Notes: generated from the sequence alone by a model not told the origin. 64,000 nt of DNA from Mucilaginibacter rubeus (GCF_014643835.1 NZ_BMKD01000001.1:1364001-1428000), one strand, 5' to 3'; shown: positions 1-9,471, counted from the first letter of the stretch. Made by a program: numbers and translations.

Positions 1-233
1 GCGTTTTCAGCCGTTTTTATTGAAGCTCTAACTTCAACCGGCAATTTTTTCCAAGTGAGGCTTTTGGTATTGACAAATGTGGAATAACCAGCTTTTGCAT
101 CCCAGACTTTGAGTTTATCCGACGAAATGCCTTGTGTTTTAAAATTCTGAAATTCAAAACCTACATTGTGTGCTTTTAGCCAGGCTAAAGCCTGGCGCGT
201 GCGTATGCAGGTGGTTAAACCGTAAACTTTCAT
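1..233 (-). CDS. ArsC/Spx-family reductase-like protein, YffB type (partial, 3' end outside window)
   Basis: The minus-strand frame opens with ATG at 233 and reads without a stop to the window edge, so only about 77 N-terminal residues are visible. The start MKVYGLTTCIRTRQALAWL, the later FxNxKSLTWKKL stretch and the spacing match the thioredoxin-fold ArsC-like family, especially the small YffB proteins. One cysteine (residue 9) sits where ArsC has its catalytic Cys. It is followed by IRT rather than a second Cys, so no CXXC pair is present. Members of this family are annotated as arsenate-reductase-like, but the YffB branch has no firmly established arsenate activity; a thiol-dependent cytosolic role is as far as I would go. 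The 5' neighbour is a secreted cupin 35 bp away. Family assignment is fairly confident; function is not. Confidence 0.7.
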   Translation of the reverse strand, partial: MKVYGLTTCIRTRQALAWLKAHNVGFEFQNFKTQGISSDKLKVWDAKAGYSTFVNTKSLTWKKLPVEVRASIKTAEN

Positions 234-268
234 AAAGTTTGCTTGTTATTGATGAGGTTATTGCTTAA

Positions 269-697
269 TTATTTTGCAGCGGTTATGAACGGCAATTCTT
301 TTGGGCCGATGAAATAAACCAATAGCTTGGCCTCTTCGGTTTTGCTCATATTTTTGCTTTCGGCATGTAAACCGTTAGGGTCTTCCCAAAATGCTTCGCC
401 CTGTTTGTAAATATGGGTTTTGCCATTAAAAGTTGAAGATATATTTCCTTGTAATACATAGGCGATAGTAGGGATCGGGTGTCTGTGAGCTCCGGATACT
501 TCGCCGGGTGCAAACTTCACAATCACCATTTTAACCTCCTGGCTTTTGATTTGAGGTGTAGTAATGATCCTTTTAAAAATAACTTCAGGTTCGTACTGTG
601 TAACATTTACGTTTGCACATTTGGGGTCCTTTTTTGCCTGGGCATTAACGCCTAAAGCTGCACAGAACGCCAATAAGGTTAAACTTATTTTTTTCAT
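269..697 (-). CDS. Secreted cupin-domain protein
   Basis: This is a 142-residue protein when started at the ATG at 697. That start is preferred over an upstream in-frame ATG at 742 because it gives a clean signal peptide (MKKISLTLLAF...GVNA) directly at the N terminus. The mature part is a single cupin_2 barrel: a HRHPIPTIAYVLQG stretch carries the first metal-ligand histidines, and a GEAFWEDPNGLHAE stretch carries the second cupin motif with its glycine and histidine. Such small periplasmic cupins usually bind a divalent metal and may act as dioxygenase-, isomerase- or sensor-like proteins; the reaction cannot be read from the sequence. It is transcribed toward the ArsC-like gene. The region 698-877 upstream holds an imperfectly looped dyad (769-800) without a T tract. 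Confidence 0.75.
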   Translation of the reverse strand: MKKISLTLLAFCAALGVNAQAKKDPKCANVNVTQYEPEVIFKRIITTPQIKSQEVKMVIVKFAPGEVSGAHRHPIPTIAYVLQGNISSTFNGKTHIYKQGEAFWEDPNGLHAESKNMSKTEEAKLLVYFIGPKELPFITAAK

Positions 698-877
698 AAT
701 AGAATAATTATACCCAAACCCGTTATTGAGTTTGTAAGGCAAAATTATACCGTATATAAAGGCTTAAACTGGTCCAGAGATCAGCCTTGAGAGGGACCAG
801 GCAGCATTGCCCGGAAGTGGAGATAAGGAAATTAACTAAATATGTAAAAGAAACGGTAATTGAAACGAAACGCCATT

Positions 878-3235
878 TTACAATAGCGAAACCTCGCTGC
901 CGGGTAATACAGCAGATGACTTTTCAACTTTGAATTGTATGGTCACAACAACTCCCCGGTTGCTTTTAATATCAAAGCTGCCACCCAACTGCTTACTGAG
1001 GGCCTTCATCATTTCCATACCCAATGAGGAGGTTTCGGCGAGTTCAAAATCAGGAGGCAGGCCCTTTCCGTTGTCTGTAACACTAAGCGTAATTGTATCC
1101 GGCGGTGATAAAAGTGCTTTAATAAAAATCTCTCCCCCATCTTGATCAAATGCATATTTAATACTATTGGTAATGGCCTCGTTTAATATCAGGCCCATAG
1201 GTACAGCCTGTGATATATCCAGGCTTACAGCATCCAGTTCTTCTCTGAATTTAATTCTTCGCCTGTTGCAATCGTAGCTGGTGTTCAGATATCGGGCCAA
1301 ATCGTTAATATAATCGGCCATTACAATAGTCGCCACATTACTTTTATTATATAGCTTTTGATGGATAATAGAAATGGCCTGTACCCGGTTCCGGCTATCC
1401 TGTATCGCCTCGATGGCATCGGTATTTTGCAGATATGCCGATTGCGTGTACAATAAGCTCATCACTATTTGCAAGTTGTTTTTAACACGGTGGTGTACCT
1501 CCCGAAGCAGCCACTCTTTTTCTATAAGCAGGTCTTCTTGCCGTTTCAATAAATCATCCTTATCAGCAAGTAGTTTTTCTTTTTCTGAAAGTAGGGCTGA
1601 CAGTATATGGTTTTGCCTGTCAATCTCTTGCTGTTTAATTTGCAGGCGTACATTGCTCCGTTGTTTGCCGCGATAGGCAATATATATCACAACCGCAAAC
1701 ACTACCGAAATAAGTACCCCGGCAAACGTGATATTTCTTTGCCGGTTAACTTTTTCCAGCTTGCCTTTTTGTATCTGCGCATTATTATTGAGGCTCTGAA
1801 TGGTTTTATCTTTTTTAATAGAATTATAGTTAGCTTCTAATTCGTTAATTTGTTTAACCGTGGCGGCATTAGTGAGCGAATCTTTCATGCGCCTCATATA
1901 TTGAAACCCCTTCAACGCGACATCAAAATTCCCCTCGGCCGAATCAATTTTATATTTATACCCGGAGATAATTATCCGTGAAGGGGTCGATAATCTTTTT
2001 AAGGGCAGGGTTTGAAGATATTTCAACTCATCCAATAGTTTTGTCCACTGTTTTGTTTGAATGAAATGCTGAGGAAGTGCGTCGTAATTTTCAACAAATC
2101 TGTCTACTGCATAAAACAGCGGATCATCATTAAGCGTACCATATAGCTTACCAAATACTTTTCTAAATGCTGGCACCTGTTTTTCTGCTTCCTCATTCCG
2201 GTTAAGAAAATTGTACAGTTGCATTTTTCTTGCAACATACTTACTTTGTTCTCCGAGGGTTTGGCTTGGAAATTTTTTTGGTGTTTCGCTTAAATAAGTA
2301 AGGGCAGTACGATATTTTTTTTTCGTTATACAACAACCAATAGCCCCGTCAATAGCACTGTAATAATAATTTTGGTTTCTTATTTTAAGCGCTAATTCGG
2401 CCCCTTTTATAAAATATGGTAATGCTACACTGTCCTTATTGTTCTTCCTGTATGACAATGCTACAGCAATATTAAAAAAAGAAGCATCATAGTCGCTCCT
2501 ACGCACGTCGGCATCACAACTGTTTATACATTCAATACGGGTAAGTAATTCTTTTTGAAGCTGATCTTTACGCGAGTATACTTCGGCTAGGAGGTAGTAA
2601 CCGTAATAAATCCTCGGAAACTTCATAGCCTTATAGTCCTGTATTACAATGAGCATCTCTTTTTCCGCTTTGTCAAGCCGTCCTTCGTTTAGGTCGGCAT
2701 CTGCAATTTTGCCGAGGGCGTCGGCTATTTTAAGGCGGTCTGTTCCCTTTTTATAAAGCTCATACGCCTTATTATAACATTTTGCGCGTGTAGCAAGCAG
2801 GCGTTTATCATTAAAAGATAAATTGTTTCCATACAAGGTCCAGTATTCAGCTTCTTTTGAATAGTTACTTGTTTTATGGTAATAGCCGGTTATCTGGTTA
2901 AATAATGAGTCGGCAGCTTTGAAATCCTCCTGCTCAATAAATGTTAGTGCCTTTTCAAACAAAGCACGGTGCAGAAAATCGGTCGATCCTATTGCCTGGC
3001 TCAACGTTATTGCCGAGTTAAAATAAGTACGGGCAGTATCAAGGTTTTTTAGATCCCAAACAGGCTTCTCCTTAAAATGTCGCCCCAACTTTATTAGCGC
3101 GACGATCCGGTTAGTATCCTTTTTAGTTTTGTTGAGTTCGGTTGTTAAAGTTTTGAAATCCTGGGCATAAGCAAATAGCGACAAACAGCAAAGTAAAAAC
3201 AGAATAAAAGAATGTCGTATCGCTGAATGCTTCAT
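878..3235 (-). CDS. Membrane sensor histidine kinase with TPR-like periplasmic domain and HisKA_2 core (HK1)
   Basis: A 785-residue kinase. Order: signal peptide (1-25); a long helical TPR-like sensor region (about 30-480); one membrane segment (about 499-519, TFAGVLISVVFAVVIYIAY); a coiled-coil linker rich in K, E, L and D; a HisKA_2 dimerisation domain with phospho-acceptor His in EVHHRVKNNLQ (about 579); and a HATPase_c domain with N box NEAITNSIKYAF (about 687), DNGKGLP (about 722) and SLGMEMM. HisKA_2 kinases autophosphorylate and pass phosphate to a receiver. It lies 107 bp downstream of the AAA+ activator at 3342-4448 on the same strand, so the two probably share an operon. That activator has no receiver domain, so the partner may be the REC protein at 4850. 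It is a clear paralogue of the kinase at 7083-9413, near-identical around the His box and the ATP-binding motifs. The ligand sensed is unknown. Confidence 0.9.
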   Translation of the reverse strand: MKHSAIRHSFILFLLCCLSLFAYAQDFKTLTTELNKTKKDTNRIVALIKLGRHFKEKPVWDLKNLDTARTYFNSAITLSQAIGSTDFLHRALFEKALTFIEQEDFKAADSLFNQITGYYHKTSNYSKEAEYWTLYGNNLSFNDKRLLATRAKCYNKAYELYKKGTDRLKIADALGKIADADLNEGRLDKAEKEMLIVIQDYKAMKFPRIYYGYYLLAEVYSRKDQLQKELLTRIECINSCDADVRRSDYDASFFNIAVALSYRKNNKDSVALPYFIKGAELALKIRNQNYYYSAIDGAIGCCITKKKYRTALTYLSETPKKFPSQTLGEQSKYVARKMQLYNFLNRNEEAEKQVPAFRKVFGKLYGTLNDDPLFYAVDRFVENYDALPQHFIQTKQWTKLLDELKYLQTLPLKRLSTPSRIIISGYKYKIDSAEGNFDVALKGFQYMRRMKDSLTNAATVKQINELEANYNSIKKDKTIQSLNNNAQIQKGKLEKVNRQRNITFAGVLISVVFAVVIYIAYRGKQRSNVRLQIKQQEIDRQNHILSALLSEKEKLLADKDDLLKRQEDLLIEKEWLLREVHHRVKNNLQIVMSLLYTQSAYLQNTDAIEAIQDSRNRVQAISIIHQKLYNKSNVATIVMADYINDLARYLNTSYDCNRRRIKFREELDAVSLDISQAVPMGLILNEAITNSIKYAFDQDGGEIFIKALLSPPDTITLSVTDNGKGLPPDFELAETSSLGMEMMKALSKQLGGSFDIKSNRGVVVTIQFKVEKSSAVLPGSEVSLL

Positions 3236-3270
3236 GAAAATCTACTATAATGCACCGGGATGTAGTAAAC

Positions 3271-3344
3271 CCTAAACAAATGTTTAGCGCTAAAAGTAGC
3301 TATTTTTCATGATCCGAAGCAGGCAATACCTAAACTTATGTTTA
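3271..3344. repeat. Two copies of a CCTAAACNNATGTTTA dyad between activator 1 and HK1
   Basis: CCTAAACAAATGTTTA lies at 3271-3286 and CCTAAACTTATGTTTA at 3329-3344, 58 bp apart and differing only in the two central bases. Each contains TAAAC and GTTTA arms in inverted orientation; the first has perfect 7-bp arms (CTAAACA/TGTTTAG). The second copy overlaps the stop codon of the activator gene. Repeated dyads directly upstream of HK1 suggest a transcription-factor operator, but no binding protein can be named. Confidence 0.45.
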
Positions 3345-4448
3345 TGCTTTTTGCGGAAAATAATCCTGCTTACCAATATTGAGCTTTTTCATTTTGGCAT
3401 GTAGTGTAGTTGGCGGTACACCCAGCCATTCGGCCGCACCACCTTCGCCGGCAATTTTACCGCCGCATTTTTTTAATACCGCAATGATATGGCACCGCTC
3501 AACATCAATAAGTGTTTTGTTTTTGAAAATGTCCTGATCACCAATGTTTTTGTTTGTATCATTCGGCAAGCAAACCTCTCGTAATACACTATCGTCAGAT
3601 AGCAGGATACTTCTTTCAATCAGGTGTTCCAGTTGCCTCACATTTCCGGGCCATGAATAGCTTTTGAGTTGCTGCAGTGCTTTATTAGATATGAAACTGA
3701 TTTTTTTACCGGTTAATTTGCAATAACGAAGCAGGAAAAAGTTTGCCAGTTCGGCAATGTCCTCCTGTCTTTCTCTTAACGGCGGCAAGCATATCGGGAA
3801 AACATTGAGGCGATAGTACAGGTCTGCCCTAAAACGATGCGCGTCAACCTCCTCCTCCAGATCGCGGTTGGTAGCTGCAATGATCCGGACATCAACTTTT
3901 ATGGTTGTTTTCCCTCCAACCCTTTCAAACTCCCGCTCCTGGATCGCACGTAATAATTTAACCTGCAACTCCAACGGAAGTTCGCCAATTTCGTCAAGGA
4001 AAATGGTACCCTGATGGGCCAGCTCAAATTTGCCAATTCTACGGTCCATGGCTCCTGTAAATGCTCCTCTTTCGTGACCAAAAAGTTCGCTTTCTATTAG
4101 GTTTGCCGGTAGTGCCGCGCAATTAACAGTCACCATCGGTCTATTTTTTCTGGATGATGACAGGTGGATCCCCCTTGCAATAACTTCCTTTCCCGTACCT
4201 GTTTCGCCGAGCAGCAAAACTGTTGAATTACTTGGCGCAACCATGTTCATCAGCCTATACACTTTTTGCATCTCGGTGCTGTTGCCAATAATGCCGGGAT
4301 ATTGATTGTTGAAGACAGAGCCCCGCGCCGGACGATTTGTACCCGTATTTGCGCCCGAATCAATCAGGATACCTTGAGGTAAGTCAAACTGTAAATTCAG
4401 GTTCTGCATTTTGGCTTCCGGTTTGGATGTTATTCTTTCAGTGATCAT
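3342..4448 (-). CDS. Sigma-54-type AAA+ transcription activator lacking a receiver domain
   Basis: A bacterial enhancer-binding protein of about 368 residues. The AAA+ core carries Walker A GETGTGKE, the sigma-54-contacting GAFTGA loop, Walker [11 protein letters not shown], sensor [10 protein letters not shown] and an R-finger region ([13 protein letters not shown]). A Fis/FhlA-type helix-turn-helix ends the protein ([18 protein letters not shown]). Only a short leader precedes the AAA+ domain, so no REC or GAF input domain exists. Activity must be controlled by level, by an unidentified ligand or by hetero-oligomerisation with the homologous regulator at 4850. The start is uncertain: ATGs at 4511, 4448 and 4409 are in frame. 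The 4409 start has a GGAAG stretch suitably placed, and the residues before 4448 look unlike a domain. Divergent from the REC-type activator; followed by HK1. Confidence 0.85.
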   Translation of the reverse strand: MITERITSKPEAKMQNLNLQFDLPQGILIDSGANTGTNRPARGSVFNNQYPGIIGNSTEMQKVYRLMNMVAPSNSTVLLLGETGTGKEVIARGIHLSSSRKNRPMVTVNCAALPANLIESELFGHERGAFTGAMDRRIGKFELAHQGTIFLDEIGELPLELQVKLLRAIQEREFERVGGKTTIKVDVRIIAATNRDLEEEVDAHRFRADLYYRLNVFPICLPPLRERQEDIAELANFFLLRYCKLTGKKISFISNKALQQLKSYSWPGNVRQLEHLIERSILLSDDSVLREVCLPNDTNKNIGDQDIFKNKTLIDVERCHIIAVLKKCGGKIAGEGGAAEWLGVPPTTLHAKMKKLNIGKQDYFPQKA

Positions 4449-4849
4449 TCCAATTTTATTTAGGGAGATTTCATTACAACTGCTTCGAATTTTATGCCAC
4501 AGCCATAACAATTAAAAAAAGAACATTTTACCTTATTAGCCGACGATATATCGGCGCTTTCGTTTTTTTGTGAATCTTATTTCGTCGGTTTACATTGCGA
4601 GTATCGGGCACTTAACGATGGGCGCTCTTATAAAATTCGCCGAAGATTCTCAAATACCTTAGTTTTCAGGACACATTTGGCAGATTATTAAAATAGGCCG
4701 AAATTGTATCATGTTATTTTGACCGCGGCACACGTATTGGATAGGATGTTTCATAACTAAAAGACTATTTAGCTAAATTTTCCTGGTCGAAAGAGTTTCG
4801 TTAAGGAGAATGGCATTGTGAAATAGCTTTATTTTTGCATAATATATTG
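4449..4849. promoter_or_regulatory. Divergent control region between the two AAA+ activators
   Basis: No convincing gene lies here. It separates two divergently transcribed sigma-54-type activators, so promoters for both modules should be inside. Visible elements are the palindrome CGATATATCG (4544-4553), part of an 11-mer also found at 6870-6880, and a perfect 12-bp palindrome ATTTAGCTAAAT (4767-4778). TATTTTTG (4830-4837) fits the Bacteroidota -7 consensus TAnnTTTG on the plus strand, but it lacks a well-placed -33 TTG and would leave a leader of only a few bases before the ATG at 4850. No TGGCAC-N5-TTGC sigma-54 promoter was found. Confidence 0.45.
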
Positions 4850-6772
4850 ATGAAGAAAATACTGATAGTAGAAGACGAATCTCTTGTAGGGCATCATTTA
4901 AAACTGATCTTAACATCGGCCGGATATAAAGTTACAGGCATATCAGAGTCAGTTAATGAGGCATTATCTTCTATCGACGAACAAAAGCCCGACCTGGTAT
5001 TGCTTGACATTCACCTGAAAGGTGCACTAAACGGCATTGATCTTGCCAGGAAACTTACTGAACGGAATATGGCTTTTGTATACCTCACCGCAAACTTTCA
5101 AGGCACCTTATTGGAAGAAGCCAAATCAACAATGCCATTCGGTTTTATAGTTAAGCCATTCCGTGAGGACGACTTGCTCACTACGCTTGATGTTGCTTTT
5201 TACCGGCATCAAAACAGTATTGAATCAAGCAGGCAGCAAGAAATGGAACTGAACCAAAAGCTGAAAGATATCCGTAATTATGACGGCGATAAGGTGCAAA
5301 AACTATTGCGGCTCGCCGATAAGCTGCAGGCATATGTGCCGTTTGATTACCTTAATTTCATACTCAAAAACGCAAATATCCCAAGCATCACCAGCGTTGG
5401 TTTTTTAAGGATAGGCTTTGATGAATACCAGGTGCTTGGAGAACAGGAGTTGGTGAATGTAACCGGCACAGATCATGCCACGCTGAATAACATCTATACC
5501 TCGTTACCAGCTGTAAACAGAGCAAAATACTTTAATGATGAGGAAGTTGATCACCTTTGCAATCAAAATCCCTTGAGCAAACTAATCGCCGATACCTATG
5601 ACTTCGAATCAGCGTTGTTTTTTCCAATTTTGCAAGACAACTCAACCTTAATAAGATACGAGTTTTACTGCCGAAGAAGCAATACCTATGGCCAACAGCA
5701 TATTGCATTATTAAGCCGTTTGATTAACGTTTTGGGTAGCGTGCTTGAAAATGACAGGCAAAAGATCACTGCAGATCAACAGCCTTCAGTTCCCTCCGCC
5801 GAACCAGTATCGTTTAAAGAGCGTACCCGCGATTTTGACGGCATTGTTGGGCAAAGCCGCCCTATGCTAACTGTACTTGATCATATCAATACTATTTCGC
5901 CACTTGATACCTCAGTACTTATTCTTGGTGAAAGCGGCACCGGTAAGGAAAGAGTAGCTAAAAGCATCCATTCGCTATCGGCCAGGTCGGGCAAGCCTTT
6001 GGTGGTTGTTAATTGCGCGGCACTACCGGCCAACCTTATCGAAAGCGAGCTTTTTGGGCATGAAAAGGGTGCCTTTACCGGTGCTCTTGAAAAACGGACC
6101 GGTAAATTTGAAATGGCCAACGGCGGCACAATTTTCCTGGATGAGATAGGCGAACTGCCGATAGACCTACAAGTAAAGCTGCTTCGTGTATTGCAGGAAC
6201 AGGAAATTGAACGTCTTGGCGGTAAGGGGCCTATAAAAATTGATGTTAGGATCATAGCTGCTACTAACCGCGATCTGGAAAAAGAAATGGAAGAAGGGCG
6301 TTTTAGGCTCGACTTATATTATCGCCTCTTTGTATTCCCTATCATTATCCCTTCTTTAAGGGAAAGAATTGACGATATACCTGCGCTCACTGATCATTTC
6401 ATCTCGCACTTTTCAAAAAAATATAAAAGACAAATTAACGGGATCTCTCCCGAAGCGATGGCCCAAATGCTTGATTACGCATGGCCTGGGAATGTCAGGG
6501 AACTGGAGCATTTTATTGAAAGAACTATACTATTGTCAAAAACCTCAATTATAGAACAGGTTTTATTGCCCAAGCAGCCAGGTAATAAAACAAGCCTTGA
6601 ACCCCAGGCAAGCACAAGAATGAAAACTATCGATGAAAATGAAAGGGACTATATCATAACCGTGCTAAAAAATTGCAACGGCCGAATAAGGGGTGCTGGC
6701 GGTGCCGCCGCGGTAATGGGACTACCTCCTACTACTCTTCATTCAAAAATGAAACGACTGGGTATTAAGTAG
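4850..6772 (+). CDS. Response regulator with sigma-54 AAA+ domain and Fis-type HTH (NtrC-like)
   Basis: About 640 residues from the ATG at 4850; an upstream in-frame TTG at 4835 would only add five residues ahead of the canonical MKKILIVEDE start. Domains: REC (1-125) with acidic pair ED, phospho-acceptor Asp in LVLLDIHLKG, conserved Thr in VYLTANF and Lys in FIVKPF; a GAF-like middle region (about 150-320); AAA+ (about 335-560) with GESGTGKE, GAFTGA and IFLDEIGEL; and a C-terminal HTH (GGAAAVMGLPPTTLHSKM). It should activate sigma-54 promoters after phosphorylation, most simply by the HisKA_2 kinase 310 bp downstream. Its AAA+ and HTH domains closely resemble those of the receiver-less regulator transcribed the other way, which suggests duplication followed by gain or loss of the input domains. 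Confidence 0.92.
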   Translation: MKKILIVEDESLVGHHLKLILTSAGYKVTGISESVNEALSSIDEQKPDLVLLDIHLKGALNGIDLARKLTERNMAFVYLTANFQGTLLEEAKSTMPFGFIVKPFREDDLLTTLDVAFYRHQNSIESSRQQEMELNQKLKDIRNYDGDKVQKLLRLADKLQAYVPFDYLNFILKNANIPSITSVGFLRIGFDEYQVLGEQELVNVTGTDHATLNNIYTSLPAVNRAKYFNDEEVDHLCNQNPLSKLIADTYDFESALFFPILQDNSTLIRYEFYCRRSNTYGQQHIALLSRLINVLGSVLENDRQKITADQQPSVPSAEPVSFKERTRDFDGIVGQSRPMLTVLDHINTISPLDTSVLILGESGTGKERVAKSIHSLSARSGKPLVVVNCAALPANLIESELFGHEKGAFTGALEKRTGKFEMANGGTIFLDEIGELPIDLQVKLLRVLQEQEIERLGGKGPIKIDVRIIAATNRDLEKEMEEGRFRLDLYYRLFVFPIIIPSLRERIDDIPALTDHFISHFSKKYKRQINGISPEAMAQMLDYAWPGNVRELEHFIERTILLSKTSIIEQVLLPKQPGNKTSLEPQASTRMKTIDENERDYIITVLKNCNGRIRGAGGAAAVMGLPPTTLHSKMKRLGIK

Positions 6773-7082
6773 CCCAACTCCTTTTTCATAATATCACCGG
6801 AGTTATTACAATCTACAATAATCCGGATATCTATACCGACTACATATCGGACGGTGCTCTAAGTCCCGTCCGATATATCGCCTGCTTTGCATTCCAAACA
6901 AAAGACAAACAATTGATTTTCAAAACCTTATCCAGATGGCACAATCTTTCGTTTCCTGTATTTCATCTTAAGAGATGAGATGCCGGAAACTGAAACTATA
7001 ATTAACTGATCCGCACCGGTATTAACACCCTTTTGAATAGCTATAACTCAAAAAAACTTTAGTTAAACCACATATCACGACG
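6773..7082. promoter_or_regulatory. Intergenic control region between response regulator and HK2, with inverted repeat
   Basis: 310 bp without a gene. It contains a perfect inverted repeat, ATATCGGACGG (6844-6854) and CCGTCCGATAT (6866-6876), with an 11-nt spacer. The right arm runs into CGATATATCG (6871-6880), the same palindrome seen at 4544-4553. No T tract follows, so a protein-binding site is more likely than a terminator. TGGCAC at 6937-6942 resembles a sigma-54 -24 element, but the -12 position reads TTCG instead of TTGC, so I do not call a sigma-54 promoter. Confidence 0.45.
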
Positions 7083-9413
7083 ATGAAAAGGCTTGCCATT
7101 TGCATTTTTTTGATAAGCTACGCCTTCGTCGCCGGTGCCCAAAATGTAGTAAAACTGCTCGAAAAGCTTAATAAAACGAGGAAGGACACCAACCGTATCA
7201 ACATGCAGCTTCAATTAGCCCGGCATTATTTGTACAAACCAGGCAGACCGCATACAGACATGGACAGCGCCGTATATTATATAACCCAGGCCGAAATGCT
7301 TAGTAAAACTATCCATGCCACAGCGTACCTGGATAGCGTGGTTTTTATTAAAGGAGAACTCGCTATAGAACAGAACAATTTGAGCCTGGCAAATCAAATT
7401 TTTACAGAAGCTGCTAACCATTATCAAACACATCGTCAACCATTAAAAGAAGCTAATGTATGGCGTTATTTTGCAAACCACATGCCTGCGTCAGATAAGG
7501 CTAAAACTGATGATAAACTAAAAATCCATAATAAGGCTTACGAAATTTATTTAAAAAACGGGTTCAAACTTCAGGCGGCTGATGAACAGTTCGATATCGC
7601 GTTAACTTATCAAAACGCCAATCAATTTGATAAGGCTGAGCAATATTATATTCTGGTAATCAAACAATTTGAGCTGTTAAAAAGCCCCCGAATTGCCGAG
7701 GCTTATTATAACCTTGCCGATACCTATTACAGAAAAGGCGATATGCCGAAAGAATTACTTGCCCGCATAAACTGCGTAAACGCTTATGAGGCCAACTCCA
7801 AACACGATACTTATTGGGGGCAGTATTATTATTTTACTTTAGGCGTTGCTTACTATAATAAACGGCAGTTTGGGCAAGCGCTCGTTTATCATCAAAAGTG
7901 CGTAGACATTGCAGCAAAGCTAAATGCTCATGAGATATATAACCTTGGTGTTCATGAAATACTTACCTGCTATATTAACTTAAAAAAATATCAAACAGCC
8001 ATTGTCTATCTCAAAAAGACTTATCAAAAATTCCCTCAAAAAACAGTGATTGAGGAAAGCATGTTTCTTTCGGCCGAGATGAAGCTGTACAATCACATGA
8101 AGAGTAACGCAAGGGCCGAAAAAATGATCCCAAGATTTAAAAAAATCCTTTTGCTGGTTCGTGACGGTATACCCGAGGAGAGCAAGAAAAATTATTACGC
8201 CATGGATAATTTTATTGCTACTTATGATCCGCTACCAAAGCATTACCTGCTAACCAGGCAATGGTTTAAACTGGCTAATGAGTTAACGATGCTGGAAGCG
8301 CTGCCCACCGGTAAGATGTCGGTGCTCTCAAAAATGACCATATATCAGCATAGGTTCAAGGTCGATTCGGCTAAAGGCGAATTTCTTGCAGCGCTAAAGG
8401 GCTTTCAGCGGATCAAAATTATAAAAGACTCCCTTACCAATATTGCAACGAGCAAGCAAATCAGTGAGCTTGAAACGAAATATTTATCAGTACAAAAGGA
8501 TAAAAAGATCCAGGAACTCAACAACCAGTCCGCAGTTCAAAAAAACAACCTTGAAAAAATTCACCAACAACGAAATATCACTTTAGCGGGCGTATTGGTA
8601 GGCTTTTTATTGGCCGGAATATTATACTTCGCTTACCGAAGCAAGCAACGAAGCAACTTTAAGCTAAAAAACAAACAAGAAGAGATCAATATCCAAAACA
8701 CTTCGCTCTCTTTCCTTCTGAACGAAAAAGAAAAACTGCTTCAAGATAAAGACAATTTATTAGAGCGTCAACAGGATTTGCTTACTGAAAAAGAATGGTT
8801 GCTCCGCGAGGTTCATCATCGGGTTAAAAACAACCTTCAAATAGTAATGAGTTTGTTATACACTCAATCTGCATATCTGCAGAATACCGATGCCCGGGAT
8901 GCCATAAGGGATAGCCAAAACCGGGTGCAGGCTATTTCTATCATCCATCAAAAGCTTTATAGCAAAAGCAATGTGGCAACTATTGTAATGGCCGATTATA
9001 TTACCGATTTGGTGAGATATCTCTACACCTGCTATGATTGTGGAAATCGCAAAATCAGGTTTCAGGAAAACCTTGATCAGGTGAACCTTGATATATCGCA
9101 AGCCGTACCTATGGGCCTGATCTTGAATGAGGCTATCACTAACAGCATTAAATACGCATTTGATAAAACCGGAGGCGAAATACTTATTAATGCTAAACTG
9201 TCAGCACCGGAAACCATTACCTTGCTTATAAGCGACAACGGCAAAGGGCTTCCTTCGAATTTTGATTTGACAGAAACATCGTCCTTAGGAATGGAGATGA
9301 TGAAAGCACTTAGCAAACAACTGGGCGGAACCTTTGAGATTAAAAATGGGCCAGGGGTAAACGTGCTTGTAATTTTTAAAGTTGAAAGACAAATAAGGAG
9401 ACTGTCTTCCTAA
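7083..9413 (+). CDS. Membrane sensor histidine kinase with TPR-like periplasmic domain and HisKA_2 core (HK2)
   Basis: 776 residues with the same plan as the kinase at 878-3235. Signal peptide (1-19), TPR-like helical repeats (about 25-480), one membrane span (about 498-519, TLAGVLVGFLLAGILYFAY), coiled-coil linker, HisKA_2 domain with phospho-acceptor His in EVHHRVKNNLQ (about 577), then HATPase_c with NEAITNSIKYAF, DNGKGLP and SLGMEMM. The cytoplasmic halves of the two kinases are nearly the same over long stretches, while the periplasmic halves have diverged more. That fits duplicated signalling proteins that now sense different inputs. It follows the REC/AAA+ regulator on the same strand, which is the obvious phosphotransfer partner. 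The signal is unknown. Confidence 0.9.
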   Translation: MKRLAICIFLISYAFVAGAQNVVKLLEKLNKTRKDTNRINMQLQLARHYLYKPGRPHTDMDSAVYYITQAEMLSKTIHATAYLDSVVFIKGELAIEQNNLSLANQIFTEAANHYQTHRQPLKEANVWRYFANHMPASDKAKTDDKLKIHNKAYEIYLKNGFKLQAADEQFDIALTYQNANQFDKAEQYYILVIKQFELLKSPRIAEAYYNLADTYYRKGDMPKELLARINCVNAYEANSKHDTYWGQYYYFTLGVAYYNKRQFGQALVYHQKCVDIAAKLNAHEIYNLGVHEILTCYINLKKYQTAIVYLKKTYQKFPQKTVIEESMFLSAEMKLYNHMKSNARAEKMIPRFKKILLLVRDGIPEESKKNYYAMDNFIATYDPLPKHYLLTRQWFKLANELTMLEALPTGKMSVLSKMTIYQHRFKVDSAKGEFLAALKGFQRIKIIKDSLTNIATSKQISELETKYLSVQKDKKIQELNNQSAVQKNNLEKIHQQRNITLAGVLVGFLLAGILYFAYRSKQRSNFKLKNKQEEINIQNTSLSFLLNEKEKLLQDKDNLLERQQDLLTEKEWLLREVHHRVKNNLQIVMSLLYTQSAYLQNTDARDAIRDSQNRVQAISIIHQKLYSKSNVATIVMADYITDLVRYLYTCYDCGNRKIRFQENLDQVNLDISQAVPMGLILNEAITNSIKYAFDKTGGEILINAKLSAPETITLLISDNGKGLPSNFDLTETSSLGMEMMKALSKQLGGTFEIKNGPGVNVLVIFKVERQIRRLSS

Positions 9414-9471
9414 TTAGTCGATCAAATTTCTAAAGCAATTTCATTTCATCCAAAAGCGTTAATAGTGGGAT

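Noticed and set aside
769-800. Dyad CTGGTCC/GGACCAG between the cupin gene and HK1
   Set aside because: A long loop and no T tract; it could be chance. Not strong enough to call a terminator or operator.
6937-6951. Possible sigma-54 promoter (TGGCAC...) before HK2
   Set aside because: The -12 part reads TTCG where TTGC is required, and the invariant GC is missing, so it fails the consensus.
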